NCBI GenBank assembly: GCA_027625915.1
Contig: JANTQA010000029.1
Span: 4,402,001 to 4,466,000 of the forward strand
DNA length: 64,000 nucleotides
Origin: Anaeramoeba flamelloides
Lineage: Eukaryota > Metamonada > Anaeramoebidae
Reading direction: 5' to 3'
This document shows positions 1 to 11,550 of the stretch, piece by piece. The notes below the pieces were generated by a model that worked only from the letters and a program-made list of their open reading frames with translations, made no database searches and was not told the DNA's origin. A program made the position numbers and the translations under genes. Positions within the stretch are counted from its first letter, which is position 1; every line of letters begins with the position of its first letter.

Positions 1-82
1 AATAATTATCAATAAAATGTGGAGAACTTTTTCCCAATTCGCCTTGTTCAAAGGTTTTTATTGGGTTTATAATTTTTTTCAT
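1..82 (-). CDS. possible N-terminal coding fragment running off the left edge
   Basis: Reading the minus strand from an ATG at 82-80, 27 codons stay open to the window edge: MKKIINPIKTFEQGELGKSS followed by PHFIDNY. Codon use is mixed (GGC, TTG, CCA, GAA) and unlike the poly-A/T flanks, which is why I read it as coding. The plus strand is also open here for about 33 codons, so the direction is not certain. No family is recognised, and the rest of the gene would lie outside the window. Confidence 0.35.
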   Translation of the reverse strand, partial: MKKIINPIKTFEQGELGKSSPHFIDNY

Positions 83-770
83 TACAATTTACAAAATGAG
101 ATTTCTCATTTCAAATAAAAGGGCACACCAATTTTTAAAATATTGAATTTTAATTTTTTATTGTTTTGTTTTAATGAGTTTTAAAGATCCAATTGAGTGT
201 TTTTTTATGTTTTAAAGCGTTTCTTATATTTTAGAATGATACTATAATTAATTTGATTCATTTATGAATAATTCTTGAAATTTTTTGTGCGCTTTTATTT
301 GAAAAAGAGTTAATTTAAAAAAATAATCCCAAAAAGTGTAATATTGAAAAAATACAAAAAAAAAAATGCTTTTTGAGAAATCTTCTTTTAACAATATTGA
401 TTTATTATTATTTTTAACTTATTTGAATATTTTTTTTTTATTTTCTAATTACTAAATTTTGTAAAATAAAGAAAAAAATTTTTTTTTGTGTTTTTGTATT
501 TATTTTAATTTTTTATATTAATCTTTCAAAGTGGTAGAGAACAAGTTTTTTCCCTTATGAATTTGTTCACTATACACTTCATTTGGATAAAATAGTTGTA
601 TATCTTTTCATTGGTTTAAATTCCCATAGAACTTCAATTCTCATTTTTCTGTCATCTATTCACAATTTTACAAATATTATTTTTGAAACAAATATTTACA
701 ACCTCAAAGCTTTAATTTTTTTTTTTTTCATTTTTCGACTTGAAATCAAATCAAATCAAATATAAAACTT
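83..770. other. AT-rich spacer, nothing firm
   Basis: Mostly poly-A/T runs. A 60-codon open frame at 583-765 is rich in I, L, F and N as expected from base composition and is not called as a gene. Confidence 0.5.
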
Positions 771-912
771 CTCAAAGGGGCCAGTGCTCTACGAAAACAG
801 GGTAAGATTTTCATATACTTTATTTGTGACATTCTTTCATTACAAATTTTGTATAGGTCAAGTGTTAAAAAATTGTAATCAACCAAGAGATCCAGAAAAG
901 AAATATTTTTCC
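771..912 (+). CDS. candidate two-exon coding fragment, unrecognised
   Basis: Two short coding-like pieces flank a possible 55-nt intron: GTAAGA donor at 802 and TATAG acceptor ending at 856. The first piece reads LKGASALRKQ and the second QVLKNCNQPRDPEKKYFS, and the reading frame is kept across the join. After 912 the sequence (GTGAGAT) enters a dispersed repeat. Neither a start nor a stop is visible, so this is at most an internal fragment or a decayed gene. I do not recognise the family. Confidence 0.25.
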
Positions 913-1640
913 GTGAGATCAATTTTTTTTTTTTTCCTTTTTTATGAAAAAGAAAACCTATCAATTTATTTTATTTCTTACCTTAATAAAAAAAAATTGT
1001 CCTTGTTTATCATTGTTTTCATCATGATTACATAATAACAACTCATTTTTTTACCAGTAATAATAATATTAAGATTTTTTTTTATTTTTTGAGATAATTC
1101 TTTTGGTTAACCAAAAAATTTTTTTATTCAACATATTGAAAAATATTTATATTTTTTTCAGAATGGTGTTTCTAATCATTAAAGTTTTAAAGTCAATTAG
1201 CATTTTTTACTTAGATATTGTGTTTTTATTCTAAGATGATATTTAGATAATTCAAAATAAAATTTTCAGGAAGATATTGGGGAATTTTGTATTTTTATCC
1301 TCAAAATTCAAGATTAATTTTTTTATTCTAAAAATAATTGTATTAATTAGAATGATTCTTCGAGAATAAGACGAAAGAGTTTGTTAAAAAAAAATTCAAA
1401 ATTGAAAATTTTTTTTTATTTTTTTTTTGAAAACAAGAAAATAACTATTTTAGATATACTTTAAAACTATTGGATTAATAACTCTTAATTTCATTGATAA
1501 ACTTTTGTTAAACTTTTGGTATATTTTCTTTTTTTTTTTTTTTTAATCACCCATAGACCAATTATTTTACTTGGTTGTAATTTAAATTAAAAGATTAATC
1601 ATTAAAAATAATAAAAAATAATAAATGTTAATAAAAAATC
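880..1640 (+). repeat. dispersed repeat family F, copy 1
   Basis: Shares an ordered series of blocks with 8300-9010 and, reverse-complemented, with 50640-51180. The blocks are: GAGAT plus a long T-run and CCATTTTTTAT-like sequence, then TTTATTTCTTAC, then GAGATAATTCYTWTGGTTAACC, then CATATTGAAAAATATT. The three copies are strongly diverged. No terminal inverted repeats or open frame were found. Ends are approximate. Confidence 0.6.
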
Positions 1641-3960
1641 AAGACTTTCGGGTATAAAACGAAAAATATATTTCACGTTTTACAAGAATTAACTTAATTG
1701 TTAATAAAAATAATAGGTTACCTTTTTTAGGTTTGTTAAGGAAACAAGTAAATTTTGGATTTCAAAAAATAGACACCAATTAATAAAGTGTTTAAATAAA
1801 GTTTCCAAAGTCATTTCCTAAACCAAAGCATAGCTTATAAAAAGAAATTAATCAGATTTCAACTATCTTTAAGAGATTTTAATTTATTTTGAAAAAATAC
1901 AACTCCATTAATTCAGTTCTTTACAAAATAATGTCACCCAAAAAAAAAAACAAAACTTTCCTGAGTTTAAAGTAGAATTTGTTTTTTTTTTCATCTGATC
2001 TCTATATATTGATCATTTATTATTTTCCAGAATTTATTTTGATGAATTTTTTTGAAAAAACACAATATTGAAAACAATATTGTACCTGGAAACAATCCCA
2101 TGTAGAATTTTTAATGGTTAATATTATGGGAATTGTTGTGTAATTGATGAATTTTTTTTTTTTTTCTAATGGAATTAGGAATTGTAAATTATAACTATAT
2201 TACTAATTACAAATTTGATTAATTAAATTATACTTTTTCAAAATACTATTCAATTAGTTTTAAATTAAGAATAAAAAATATTATTTTACAAATTCATAAC
2301 AAACCTTGATAAAACTCTATTTTTTTTTTTTTTTTTTTTTTTTTTGACAAAAGAAGTTCATCTACTTAGTTTAATAAAAAATTAAATGAGTGTCCTATAG
2401 AGACCAACTTTAATGAACTTTCAGAAGTTTTAACACTTAATTCATTAAAAATTTGGTTTATTCAAAAAGGGATTTGATTTTAAATAAAAACAAATATACA
2501 ATAATATTCATAATAATCACAATTAAAAAATGTATCAGGGGTTATTGTTATTTCTGCTATTTTTCCAATCCTATAATTAATTTAAAATATTATATTTTCA
2601 AATAATTTAGGTTTTCGAAATTTAATTTATAAAAATCTTATTGTTTGTGAAATAAATTAGAGGTATTTTTAAAAAAAAATAAAAAAAAACATTCAAAAAC
2701 AAGAGTTTTTATTAAATTTTATATTCTTTTTTTGTTTTTTTTTATGAATTAAACTTTAAAAACACAAACGAAGAACAATATTTATGACTAGAAAAGTTCC
2801 AAAATAGTCTTAATTTTTTGAGAAAAATTATAAATTTGATTCAAATTTTTTAGAATTTATTTTTCAAAATAGAGCTTGAAGAATCATATATCTATCTTTG
2901 TTTTTTTGATATGAAAAAAAAAACCTTTTGTTCTGATTTAAGTTTTGCTTGGAAGAACGAGAAATGTGATATTGTTCAAAGTTATATAAGATTATATTGT
3001 GCATTTTTAAAATCAAAGATATATATCATTTTATTATTTGAATACTATCATTTATTGGCCGGGAAAAGGAATTTACAATGAGGAATTCGAACAGGAGGAA
3101 TGTTGAAAAAAATGAAAGAGTATATGTTTCTATGTATTATTAGAACTTTATATCTAACTTTAAATGAAAAACAATAAAAAACAAATAATACAAAAAAAAT
3201 TTGTTTTTGTATGATAATTGAACAAATTGATTTCAAAATATTGTTTTCTTCTAAAATCATTATTATAGGTAATAATATTTTCAAAAAAAAAGGAAAAAAA
3301 ATTAGAGATATTTTCATTGAAAAGTCTTATTCAAAATATATCAAATTCTATAGAAAAATCAAATTGTTGAAAATTAGATTTTTATAATAAAAAGTGCATT
3401 TATTTTGAAAGAAAGTACATATTCTCTATTTTTTTAAAGGTTCTTTTGTGTTTTCAGTTTTTTTTTATTTTTTATTTTTTATTTATTTGTAAAATTAAAG
3501 ATCAAATCAAAAAAAAGAAAAAAAATAGTAAAAAATAGAAAAAAAAAAAATTTACAAAATTAGAAATTATTTTGATTCTAATTTACAAATTGAAAAACAA
3601 AATTTGAGAAGAATATTAACAAAAACTCATCCAATTTGTTATATTTCGTCAATAACTCTGGAACACCTTTGACTTAAAAAGAATTTATTTACAAATTTAT
3701 ACAAATATTTTGAATTTATAAAGAAAAAATTGACTTTTTGGGTTTTATTGTTAATTGTAAAATGAATTTAAATTAATGAAAAAAAAATGTATTTTTGTAT
3801 ATGCCCCAGATTTATTAAGCTTTTTTCAGTATTGTAAAGTATCTCTATTTTCTAGTGATTTTCTATTTTGTTCTAAAACTCTTTTGATTTTCCTAATACA
3901 TAAAAACATCTTTAAAATCTAAAAAAAAAAATTGTAATTCAAAAAATTAAAAGAAAATTA
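1641..3960. other. AT-rich spacer, nothing firm
   Basis: No supported gene. There are short palindromes (for example around 2088-2145, where AACAATCCCAT meets ATGGGAATTGTT) and homopolymer runs. An 89-codon minus open frame at 3048-3317 is dominated by I, F and K codons. Only its last 20 codons (PPVRIPHCKFLFP) look coding-like, which is not enough to call. Confidence 0.5.
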
Positions 3961-4154
3961 CAGTCATTTTCACTATTAAACCACTAACTTTCAACTAAAT
4001 TCAAGATACAAAAAAATCTCAAATGAAAACTGATCTTTTAGAATTTTTTTTACATAATTATTTAGTAGAATTTGAATTTTGTATCTTAATTTGAGAATAT
4101 TTTTGAACCTTAAATATATTTAGAAAGTTTGTGTTATAAAAGTGGTACTTGCTG
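3961..4154 (-). mobile_element. MITE family A, old degraded copy
   Basis: Starts with a CAGTCATTTTCAC-like terminus after a TA dinucleotide. It has the family's spacing of three degenerate AAGGCACAAA-like motifs in the left arm and a matching inverted right arm. It differs from the young copies at many sites, and the right terminus is eroded. The asymmetric centre places it in reverse orientation relative to most copies. Confidence 0.65.
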
Positions 4155-4556
4155 AAATTAAAATTTTCTTTTAATTTATTCAAGGTAAGGGTTCCAAATG
4201 GACTTTGAGTAAACATTACAAAGAAAATCTGTTCAATTTGATTATGTTATCCGTGACCTTTAATACATTGTATAAAATAATTCGGGTTGCAAAAAATGTG
4301 ATTTTGTTTTTGTTTTTTGTTCATTTAAAACCCCTATTAACATAAAAAAGTAATTAAGAGTATCATTAGAATATGGGGAAATTGTTGGTATTGGCCAAGA
4401 TATTTGTACTTTTGGTAAGAATACTAAAAACTAGAATGGATAAGTAATTGGATAAAAGTTTTTAAGGTGTTTTTTGAAGAGCTTACTTAATGGGCTATTA
4501 AAGCAGAACAAAAATTAAAAACCAAAAAAAGTTAAATAAAATTTATTTTTTGAATA
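4155..4556. other. spacer with possible exon-like pieces
   Basis: An open frame of about 55 codons (about 4181-4345, plus) starts right after the MITE and reads GSKWTLSKHYKENLFNLIML. A 24-codon ATG frame at 4373-4447 reads MGKLLVLAKIFVLL. Both are short, with no homologue recognised and no linked exon, so they are only recorded. Confidence 0.3.
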
Positions 4557-4751
4557 CAGTCAGTTCCACTTTTAATAAACAAATTTTCAATGAAAATTAA
4601 GACATAAAAAAATCTCAAATTAAAACAATTTTTATTGGAATTTCTTTTTTATATTTTATTTTACTAGAATCTGAATTTTGTACCTTAATTTGAGATTTTT
4701 TTGTGCCTTAATTTTTGTTGAAAGTCTATATCTTAAAAGTGGAACTAACTG
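4557..4751 (-). mobile_element. MITE family A, degraded copy
   Basis: Flanked by TA (4555-4556 and 4752-4753). Termini CAGTCAGTTCCAC and GTGGAACTAACTG pair as inverted repeats around an AT-rich centre. It is clearly the same family as the copies at 35-40 kb but carries many substitutions, so it is older. Confidence 0.8.
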
Positions 4752-4929
4752 TAAATTATTTATTTTAATCTGTGAATAATAGATTGAACTCACTTTAAAC
4801 AATTGAAAAAAATGGTATTAGTATTATGTGTTGTAAAATCATTTGGAACCTCACCTTAAATCAAGAAACTTTAAAAAATAATTTTTTTTATGATTTCCCG
4901 TTTTATTTTTACTTTTTTTCGTTGTTCAG

Positions 4930-5090
4930 AGTTGCCAACATGTTTGTTCGTTTTATAAATGGCAAAATATTTAAAAAATATGAGTATGTAATTATTTCCA
5001 AAATGAGTCTATCTTACAAGTAACAACATATTATCTAAACAAAAAGAAATACCTAGATTGAAACGTACGGTACACCACCAGACACTTTAG
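4930..5090 (+). CDS. candidate terminal exon region, unrecognised
   Basis: After a TTGTTCAG acceptor-like site a frame reads VANMFVRFINGKIFKKYE. It meets a GTATGT donor-like site at about 4982, and a CCTAG acceptor-like site ends at 5056. The next piece can end at a stop at 5088-5090, or in another frame read IETYGTPPDTLAGNFSSK to a stop at 5111-5113. The minus strand is open here too (LPAKVSGGVPYVSI). GC is clearly higher than in the flanks. Coding on one strand or a structured RNA are both possible; see the hairpin at 5091-5136. Confidence 0.2.
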
Positions 5091-5136
5091 CAGGTAATTT
5101 CTCCTCTAAGTAGCCCTTTCTGCTTGAAGTTACCTG
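5091..5136 (+). other. long imperfect hairpin in a GC-richer island
   Basis: The plus strand folds into an 11-bp outer stem (CAGGTAATTTC with GAAGTTACCTG). A 6-nt bulge on the 5' side only leads to a 6-bp inner stem (AAGTAG with CTGCTT) and a hexaloop CCCTTT. Each stem holds one position that is a G-U pair in plus-strand RNA but a C-A mismatch in minus-strand RNA. That would favour a plus-strand transcript if this is an RNA. No known RNA family is recognised. Confidence 0.45.
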
Positions 5137-5375
5137 TCACATCGTCTAAAATAGTATCCAAAATATCAAAAAGAAAATCAAATTAAATTTTATTGGGGTT
5201 TGTGTGATCAGATAAGATCATTTGAATCAGTGTTTAGATTTGATCCTTATAGAAACTAATTTGAAAGAAAAAACCAAGTCTTTCTTTCAAGGTGTAAAAA
5301 AGGAAAGGAAAGAAAAGAAAAGAAAAGATCAAAAAGGGATCAAAAGATTAAAAAAGTAAAAAGAAAACCAAGTTG

Positions 5376-6155
5376 TTAATTGTTTTGTTGTTGGACTTCT
5401 CTATAATCACCACGTATGTATTTGTCCATTTCTTGGATTCCTTGACTGAATGCACCTGAGGCGAATTTGTTAATTTGCCAAGCGGCGAACCATCCGCCGA
5501 GGTCAATGTGAACAACAATATCATAAATTGTACCAACAACTTCATTTTCATCCCCTTCCAATTCCCAAAGTGGATCTGGTGTAATTTTTTTGCCTTCCTC
5601 TGTTTTGAGGAATTCTTTGAATTGTTTGCGTGTTACTGGGGTTAAGATGAACCCTGAGGGGAACGTTGTTGCCTTTGTACCGGGTAATTTGGTTTTTTTA
5701 CACCCTGCCTTTTTGATGTCTTCGATGTGGCTATATCCGCACACAATTCTTCCGTCTTCAAATTGCTTGCTCGCCATGCACATCCTCATGTGTCGTGCAG
5801 AAACAAGCCCCCCCATCAGCTTTTTGGCACAGGTCAAGGTGACTGTGAGAGTATCATACCCTGTTGGAGGCGTGTGCTCAATTAAATTTGTGATCGAATC
5901 CGTTTGGGTGTCCCACTTGAGTCGTGCTGATTCCTTTGATGACAAAACCAACAGCTCCTTAGGGGTGATCCCCCAATGGTAAGTTGTCATTCGAAATTTG
6001 TTATATTTATTGTTGGATGATCGGTGTGCGTTCATCACATTACCGGTTAGTTTGTCTTTTTCCCATTCAATATCTTCGTTTGTGAGATCATCAATTACTG
6101 TTTCGATCCCTTTTTTGGCCATTTCAAAGCAATATAATTGTTGTTTTTCAGACAT
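5376..6155 (-). CDS. START-domain lipid-binding/transfer protein
   Basis: Single-exon gene of 259 residues, about the length of a bare START domain. The central stretch (residues about 100-200) has the family's strand and turn pattern, including CGYSHIEDI and the FPSGFILTPV block. The end (residues about 213-247) has the typical IDLGGWFAAW loop followed by a long C-terminal helix, which lines the lipid pocket in START proteins. No signal peptide, membrane segment or extra domain is seen, so it is probably a soluble cytosolic carrier. The lipid cannot be read from sequence. The ATG at 6155 is the first Met of the frame and the stop is TAA. The nearest gene on either side is several kb away. 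Codon GC is much higher than in the flanking spacer. Confidence 0.85.
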   Translation of the reverse strand: MSEKQQLYCFEMAKKGIETVIDDLTNEDIEWEKDKLTGNVMNAHRSSNNKYNKFRMTTYHWGITPKELLVLSSKESARLKWDTQTDSITNLIEHTPPTGYDTLTVTLTCAKKLMGGLVSARHMRMCMASKQFEDGRIVCGYSHIEDIKKAGCKKTKLPGTKATTFPSGFILTPVTRKQFKEFLKTEEGKKITPDPLWELEGDENEVVGTIYDIVVHIDLGGWFAAWQINKFASGAFSQGIQEMDKYIRGDYREVQQQNN

Positions 6156-7436
6156 TTTGTTGGTTAATGATTAGAGAAGAATAGAAAAAAATAAATTTTT
6201 ATAATCGTAAAATCAAGTTGTACTAACTTTCTTGGTTATTTTTGTTCTGATCAGAAACTTATTGGTCCGTTAGGCATATGGTTTGGTGGTTCTGAGAGAT
6301 CCCCACTTAATACTTTTAAAAATTCAAAATTATTTTGAAAAAATTTTCACCTTCCTTGCTTTTTTTTCTTCTTTGTTGAGAGAAAATATTTCGAAATTTT
6401 ACAGTTTGATTTTATTCGGTTGTTCTCTTTTATTTACAGGTTACCATAGTCTCTTCAATATAAAAAAAAATAACTCTCTTTTTACCAGAGAAATGAAAAT
6501 TTTTTCGGATTTTATCAACCTGGTTCTGATTGAACATTAGAGTTTAAATTTGAATTGGTTTGGTTTGGAATTGTCTGTAAACCATAAGAATTTAAAATGA
6601 TGAGAATAATCAACTGAATGAATGTTATGTTTAATATTGTGCATTTCCTTTGAATAATTCAGACACGTCGAGTGTCTAGTCGGTTTATATTTGCCAAAAT
6701 GCCGATAATCTTTTGTAGGCATATTTAATAAATCATTTTGGAGAAAAAAATAGGGTTTTAATTTACGTGCTTTTGTAAATACTTACTACCACCTTACGAA
6801 CAACATTTCTAAATTGTCTCAAGAGCTTTTGAGTGAATTTTAATTGTTTATTTGTTATTTAAAAATGTTACAAAATTTTTCTTAACAGAATGTTTTCTTG
6901 CTTATTGGCAAATCAGAAACGAGTAAATTCCATTTTTCTGATTAAAGGAAATTTAGTAAAAATTCGAAAATGTATTGCCATTTGTCAGAGACACTCTAAG
7001 AACTACCAAGAAAATATTAACAGTTTTAATCGAGATATTAATTGAATGTTCTAAATCTTTCAATTTGATATCGTTGGTAATTAAAAGTATGATTCTAATA
7101 TTAAAATTTAAAAAATATCAGATTTTTATTTCACATTATTTTCTCTCATAATTCCTTAGATTTTCATTTTTACTTTTCTAAAAAGGGTTAAAATTGATAT
7201 ATTTTACAACACTGGAACAAGTAAATAATCAAAAAGTTAATGGTTCTTGGATAATTTATATCTTTATCTTTAAAATGGAAACATATTTTCGAATTTTTAC
7301 ATATATTTTTAATTGATTAGAAAAATAGAATTTCTTCCGAGTTTTTGAAAATTTTATGGGTTTTGGATTTGTAATTAATCAATTTTTGTTACACAGAGAC
7401 AAAATATTCGAAGAAATCCTATTTTATAAAGTTAAA
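6156..7436. other. upstream region of the START gene and spacer
   Basis: At 6288-6297, 133-142 bases upstream of the START gene's ATG, the plus strand reads GGTTCTGAGA; a near-identical block precedes the coiled-coil gene. A 61-codon minus frame at 6537-6722 (MPTKDYRHFGKYKPTRHSTC) has mixed codons but no recognised family. A small perfect hairpin (AGACAC, loop GTCGA, GTGTCT) lies near 6662-6678. Confidence 0.3.
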
Positions 7437-7601
7437 CTGTTATTTCAAGAATAAATAGTATAAATTTTCACTTCATTTTCAATTTCCCTTTTCAAATAAA
7501 TCTACAATTAACTTCTTTCTACTTCTTTGATAACCCAATTTATAATAAAAAAATATGGAAAAGGAAGTGAAAATTTTTCTATATTCATAATTCAATACCT
7601 G
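7437..7601. mobile_element. MITE family G copy
   Basis: A palindromic unit of about 165 bp. Its ends are CTGTTATTTCAAGAATAAAT and the inverse, ending ATTCAATACCTG before TA. The internal arm TTTTCACTTCATTTTC is matched by GGAAGTGAAAATTTTT. It is related to units at 17739, 27803 and 43725. The left TA is not preserved. Confidence 0.6.
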
Positions 7602-8162
7602 TATTCAAAAATATGGAAAAAAATTTTGTGTTCAATTCTCTCTTTAAAAATTCTATTAAATATTATTTCACTCCAATATATATGTTAAAGATTATTTCCA
7701 AAAACAATTATTTTGAAAGATTTCCTTCTATTTAAATCAAGAGAATTTATTTTCAAATAGAGTTATAAAATTTTTGAAACAAAACTTCAAATTAATCAAA
7801 TGTGTGCAACATTTTTTATATTTTGCAGTTAAAACTCACACTTTTCCCTTTTCATTTTGATGATTTTTTATCATGTTCACCAGTGGAAAGAGCCCCATAA
7901 ACTTGATTTTTGATAAGAATTTTCAGGTTTTCACCAAAAAGAAGAAAAATGGGATTAAAGTTTAAAATCAATGAGTGTCTTAACTTTTATTTGAAATTAA
8001 AAAAAAAGTATTTTTCTTTTAAGGGACTAATCTCTATTATTTTTTTCTTGAACAATTTCTAAATAAGGATTCCTTATCTAGAAACAAATTAAAATGAAAA
8101 TAAACAGGGTTTTTCAAATCTCATTAATTGGTTAATAATTACTCAAACTCCATTAAATTTAG

Positions 8163-8294
8163 GCAAAAAAATTAATAGAGAATAGTAACTTAAGGGATCC
8201 GTACCCCCAACAACATGTCAAAAGTTTATTATATTTGATTCCAAATATTCTCTACTTACAAATTTCGGAGATGCCAGATGTCAAAAAATTCTGA
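8163..8294 (+). CDS. candidate terminal exon, unrecognised
   Basis: An open frame of 43 codons begins exactly after a TTTAG acceptor-like site whose TAG is itself an in-frame stop, and ends in TGA at 8292-8294. It reads AKKLIENSNLRDPYPQQHVK and continues with LLYLIPNILYLQISEMPDV. The codons are mixed and the frame contains no ATG until its end, so it could only be a last exon. No upstream exon could be fixed. Repeat F starts immediately after it. The family is unknown. Confidence 0.3.
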   Translation, partial: AKKLIENSNLRDPYPQQHVKSLLYLIPNILYLQISEMPDVKKF

Positions 8295-8299
8295 TCGAC

Positions 8300-9010
8300 A
8301 AAGAAAACTGAAAATAATATTTTTCAAAGAGATAATTTTTTTTTTTTCCATTTTTTATCTATAAGTAAAACAGTTAAATTTACTTTATTTCTTACCGTAT
8401 AAAATTTTTATTACCCCTTTTATTACCATTATAATTATTACATAACAAATAGTCTTTGTTGGCGGGAATTTTAATGTTTTTATATATTTTTCTTTTTTTG
8501 AGATAATTCCTATGGTTAACCAAAAAAACAGTATTTACATAACATATTGAAAAATATTGATATTATTTAAAGATTGCATTTGTAAATATCGGGGTTTTAA
8601 AGTCATTTCAAAATTATACTTAGAAATTATATTTTTATTCTAAGATGGAATTTGATTGTTCAAAAATAAAATATTTTTGAAGATATAAGGGAATTTTGTA
8701 ATTTTTATCTTGAAAAATTGAAAATCAATTTTTTTATTCTTAAAAATGTTTTAAATTGTTAAAATGTTTTTTTTTTAGTAAGATCAAACAATTTATTAAA
8801 AAAATTTTTGTAAATTATTTTACAATTTTTTTTAATTATTTGAAAATCAGTAAAAAAAAAATTTTTTTGCTTAATAGATCTGAATTTAATTGAGAAAATT
8901 TTGTTAAAATTCTATCAATTTTTCATTTATTTAATAACTATATTCTAGTATTTTTATTGGGGGTGATTCGAAAGGAAAGATTAATCATTAAAAATAATAA
9001 AAAAATAAAA
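8300..9010 (+). repeat. dispersed repeat family F, copy 2
   Basis: Collinear with 880-1640: the T-run then CCATTTTTTAT, TTTATTTCTTACCG, GAGATAATTCCTATGGTTAA, CATATTGAAAAATATTGAT, GGGGTTTTAAAGTCATTT, and near the end AGATTAATCATTAAAAATAA. Divergence is high and the ends are approximate. Confidence 0.65.
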
Positions 9011-11099
9011 AAGTTTCTTCAAGATGAATACTCTCCAACATAAAACTAGTTATCTACTTTATTATTCACAAATTGAAATTAAATAATTAATAAAAATTAT
9101 AAACGATTTTTCAAAAATTTTGGCACAGTTTATAAAGTTAATAAAAGTTGTTTTGAGGGTTATACCAGTATTCTTCTCAAAAAAATATTTTCAAAATTTT
9201 AGATCAGAATCATTTTTTCTGATTATTCAAATTATAGTTTTCCTTTATTTTTATTTTTTTTCTTTATCTTTTTTTTTGAAAAATTTTTCTTTTTCTTTTT
9301 TTTTTTTTTCTTGTTTTTTTTTTTAAATAAGATCAAGTGAAAAAAAAAAGATCTTCAAAAAGACAAATAATCATAATAAAGATAATTATAACAGTCTAAT
9401 GTTTTTTTAAAATGAATTTAATAGTTTACACTAAATTTTCTTGTCAACCTTTCTTTAGTTAAAATTCAGCAATAAAAAATCGGTAATGCTCATTTCCAAA
9501 AAATATAACTCACTTTTAATTAATTTTTGTGTTTTATTTTATTTGTTTTGTTTAAAAAATATCAGGCTTATATATATTTTGAATCATTTAAAAGGGGACT
9601 ATTAATAGTTTTTGAAATTATTTTTCTTTGTTCATTAAAGAATATTTTTTTATTTCTTATTATTTCAAATGAGCTACATTTTTTTTTTTTTTTTTTTTTC
9701 GTTCTGAAACTTATAGAGTTTTTGTTACTTAATTTCCATAAAATTAAACTATTGGTTTTGAATTTTTTTCATTTTTTTCTTCAAGATTTCCCTTTTCTCA
9801 GAAAGAGATACTATGGATGAAAAACAATCAAATGATTACTCACTAATCTGTTGATACATAATCACCAAAATATGGAAATTTGGAAATAAAAATGAAAAAG
9901 GGGTTTTCTTATATCAAGTTAAAGTAAATAAAATTTTGCCCCCATTATAGTTAGAATAAAAAACCATATATACAATTTTAGATTTTCAGGTAAACATGTG
10001 GTATTTTTTTTTTGAACCACCTCTCTTAAACAATAAAAAAAAAAAGTAAATAAAATTTTCAACATTAAAAAAAATGATATCTACTTGAAAACTTTCTATC
10101 GGTTGATAGTTTATGTTGCTTAAAATTAATTCCCATTAAAATTTAAATAATAATAGAGTTTTGATAATTTTGAATTTTCTTAATGTAAATCTGTTATTTC
10201 TTATTATATTATTCCCAATTACCTTTAAAAAGAACGTTTCCAATTTTTATTATTATTATTATTTTAATTTTTTTTTTGATTACTTCTCCTTTTTTTCTCA
10301 ATCAATAAAAAACTTGGAACTTGTCTCATTCCAAAACATTTGTGTTTTTTGTTAAAATCAAAAATTTTAAAATACTATGAGTAATAAAATACTGTAAGAG
10401 GAGATTATACTAACCCCCATTTAAATTAAACTATAAAGCTGAATAGTTATAAAAAATAAATAATAATTGTTATTTTTCATTCTATTTATAGTTAATTATT
10501 AATTTTGGTAATAATTGGTTTTCATTGGATAATATATAAAAAAAATTATTTTTTCAAATTTATAATTTAAACCGGGTAACAATTGATCTTTATTAAAATC
10601 AATTTATTATCCCCTTAAATTTATTATTAATTAAATTAATATAAACTTGTAAGCTTAATTTCAGAAATAGGGGAAGATTTTTCATCGGAAAAAAATTTGT
10701 TTAATGGTTTTTTTTTTTTTTTTTTTGAATAATAATGTAATTTACTAAAGTGTTTAGAGATAATAACCAAAATAGCTGAATAAATAAAAATATAGTATAA
10801 TCATTTTATTTTTTAAAAGACAAGTGAAAAAAGAAAAAAATTAGAATAAAAAAGTTTGTCACTAATTTTGAAATTTGGCAAATAAAGTACAATTTATTAT
10901 CAAAGATTTTGATTTTATTTAATATCTGGCTTTATTTAGGTAATTCATACTAAACAATGGATAATTATTAAAAAAAATCTCAAAATGATATTATTCGTTC
11001 TGTGTTCTCAAGTAAAAAAAACTTACTTTAAAAATTAATACTTTTTATTTTTAAAGTTTTAAACCTTTAATTTGGATTATATGAGACACACATCTATTA
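9011..11099. other. AT-rich spacer, nothing firm
   Basis: Extreme A/T runs with isolated I/F/K-rich open frames expected by chance (for example 9120-9326 and 9527-9820). No exon-like island, RNA gene or repeat was recognised. Confidence 0.5.
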
Positions 11100-11550
11100 C
11101 AGTCTTCCCAAGTCTACCATAAAATTTTAAATAAAACAAAAGTAAGTTTTCTATTCTTATTTTCTATTTTCAAAAAATTAAGAAATAAGAGTTATTATTC
11201 CAAAAAAAAAATTTCAATAAATGAGCTATTATTCAAATTTTTGAAACATCAAAAAAAAACAATTTGAAGATTTATGAAGCACTTAAAAATAATGTTCAAA
11301 AAAGGTACAATTTTTGAAGATCAGTAAAATATTGATATTTTTTTTTAACTTTTTTGGACTGATAATTCTGAAGTTTAATGAGATCTTGAATTTTTTTTTT
11401 CGATTTTCCAAAATTTGAATAATAGCTCATTTATTAAAATTTTTTTTTGGAATAATAACTCTTATTTCTTAATTTTTTGAAAATAGAAAATAAGAATAGA
11501 AAACTCCATTTTATTTTATTTAAAATTTTATGGTAGCCTTGGAACGGCTG
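11100..11550. mobile_element. MITE family B, near-complete palindromic copy
   Basis: Flanked by TA (11098-11099 and 11551-11552). The left arm begins CAGTCTTCCCAAGTCTACCA and the right arm ends TGGTAGCCTTGGAACGGCTG. The arms are inverted copies for most of about 220 bp, so the whole 451-bp unit could fold back on itself. Related arms are found at 36164, 41467 and 41814-43688. It has no coding capacity. Confidence 0.8.

Noticed and set aside
857-912. Sec61-gamma-like reading of QVLKNCNQPRDPEKKYFS
   Set aside because: The C-x2-P-...-K-x-Y/F spacing differs by insertions and there is no following membrane helix.
4178-4447. Two short plus frames after the MITE at 3961-4154
   Set aside because: Too short and unlinked; could be spacer with slightly higher GC.
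5059-5136. 5S rRNA, tRNA or spliceosomal snRNA at the GC-rich island
   Set aside because: The opening words resemble 5S rRNA slightly, but the rest does not follow any of these RNA families as I know them, and no cloverleaf forms.
6537-6722. 61-codon minus frame MPTKDYRHFGKYKPTRHSTC...
   Set aside because: Codons are mixed, but length is within chance, no family match, and no expression clue; left as a note only.
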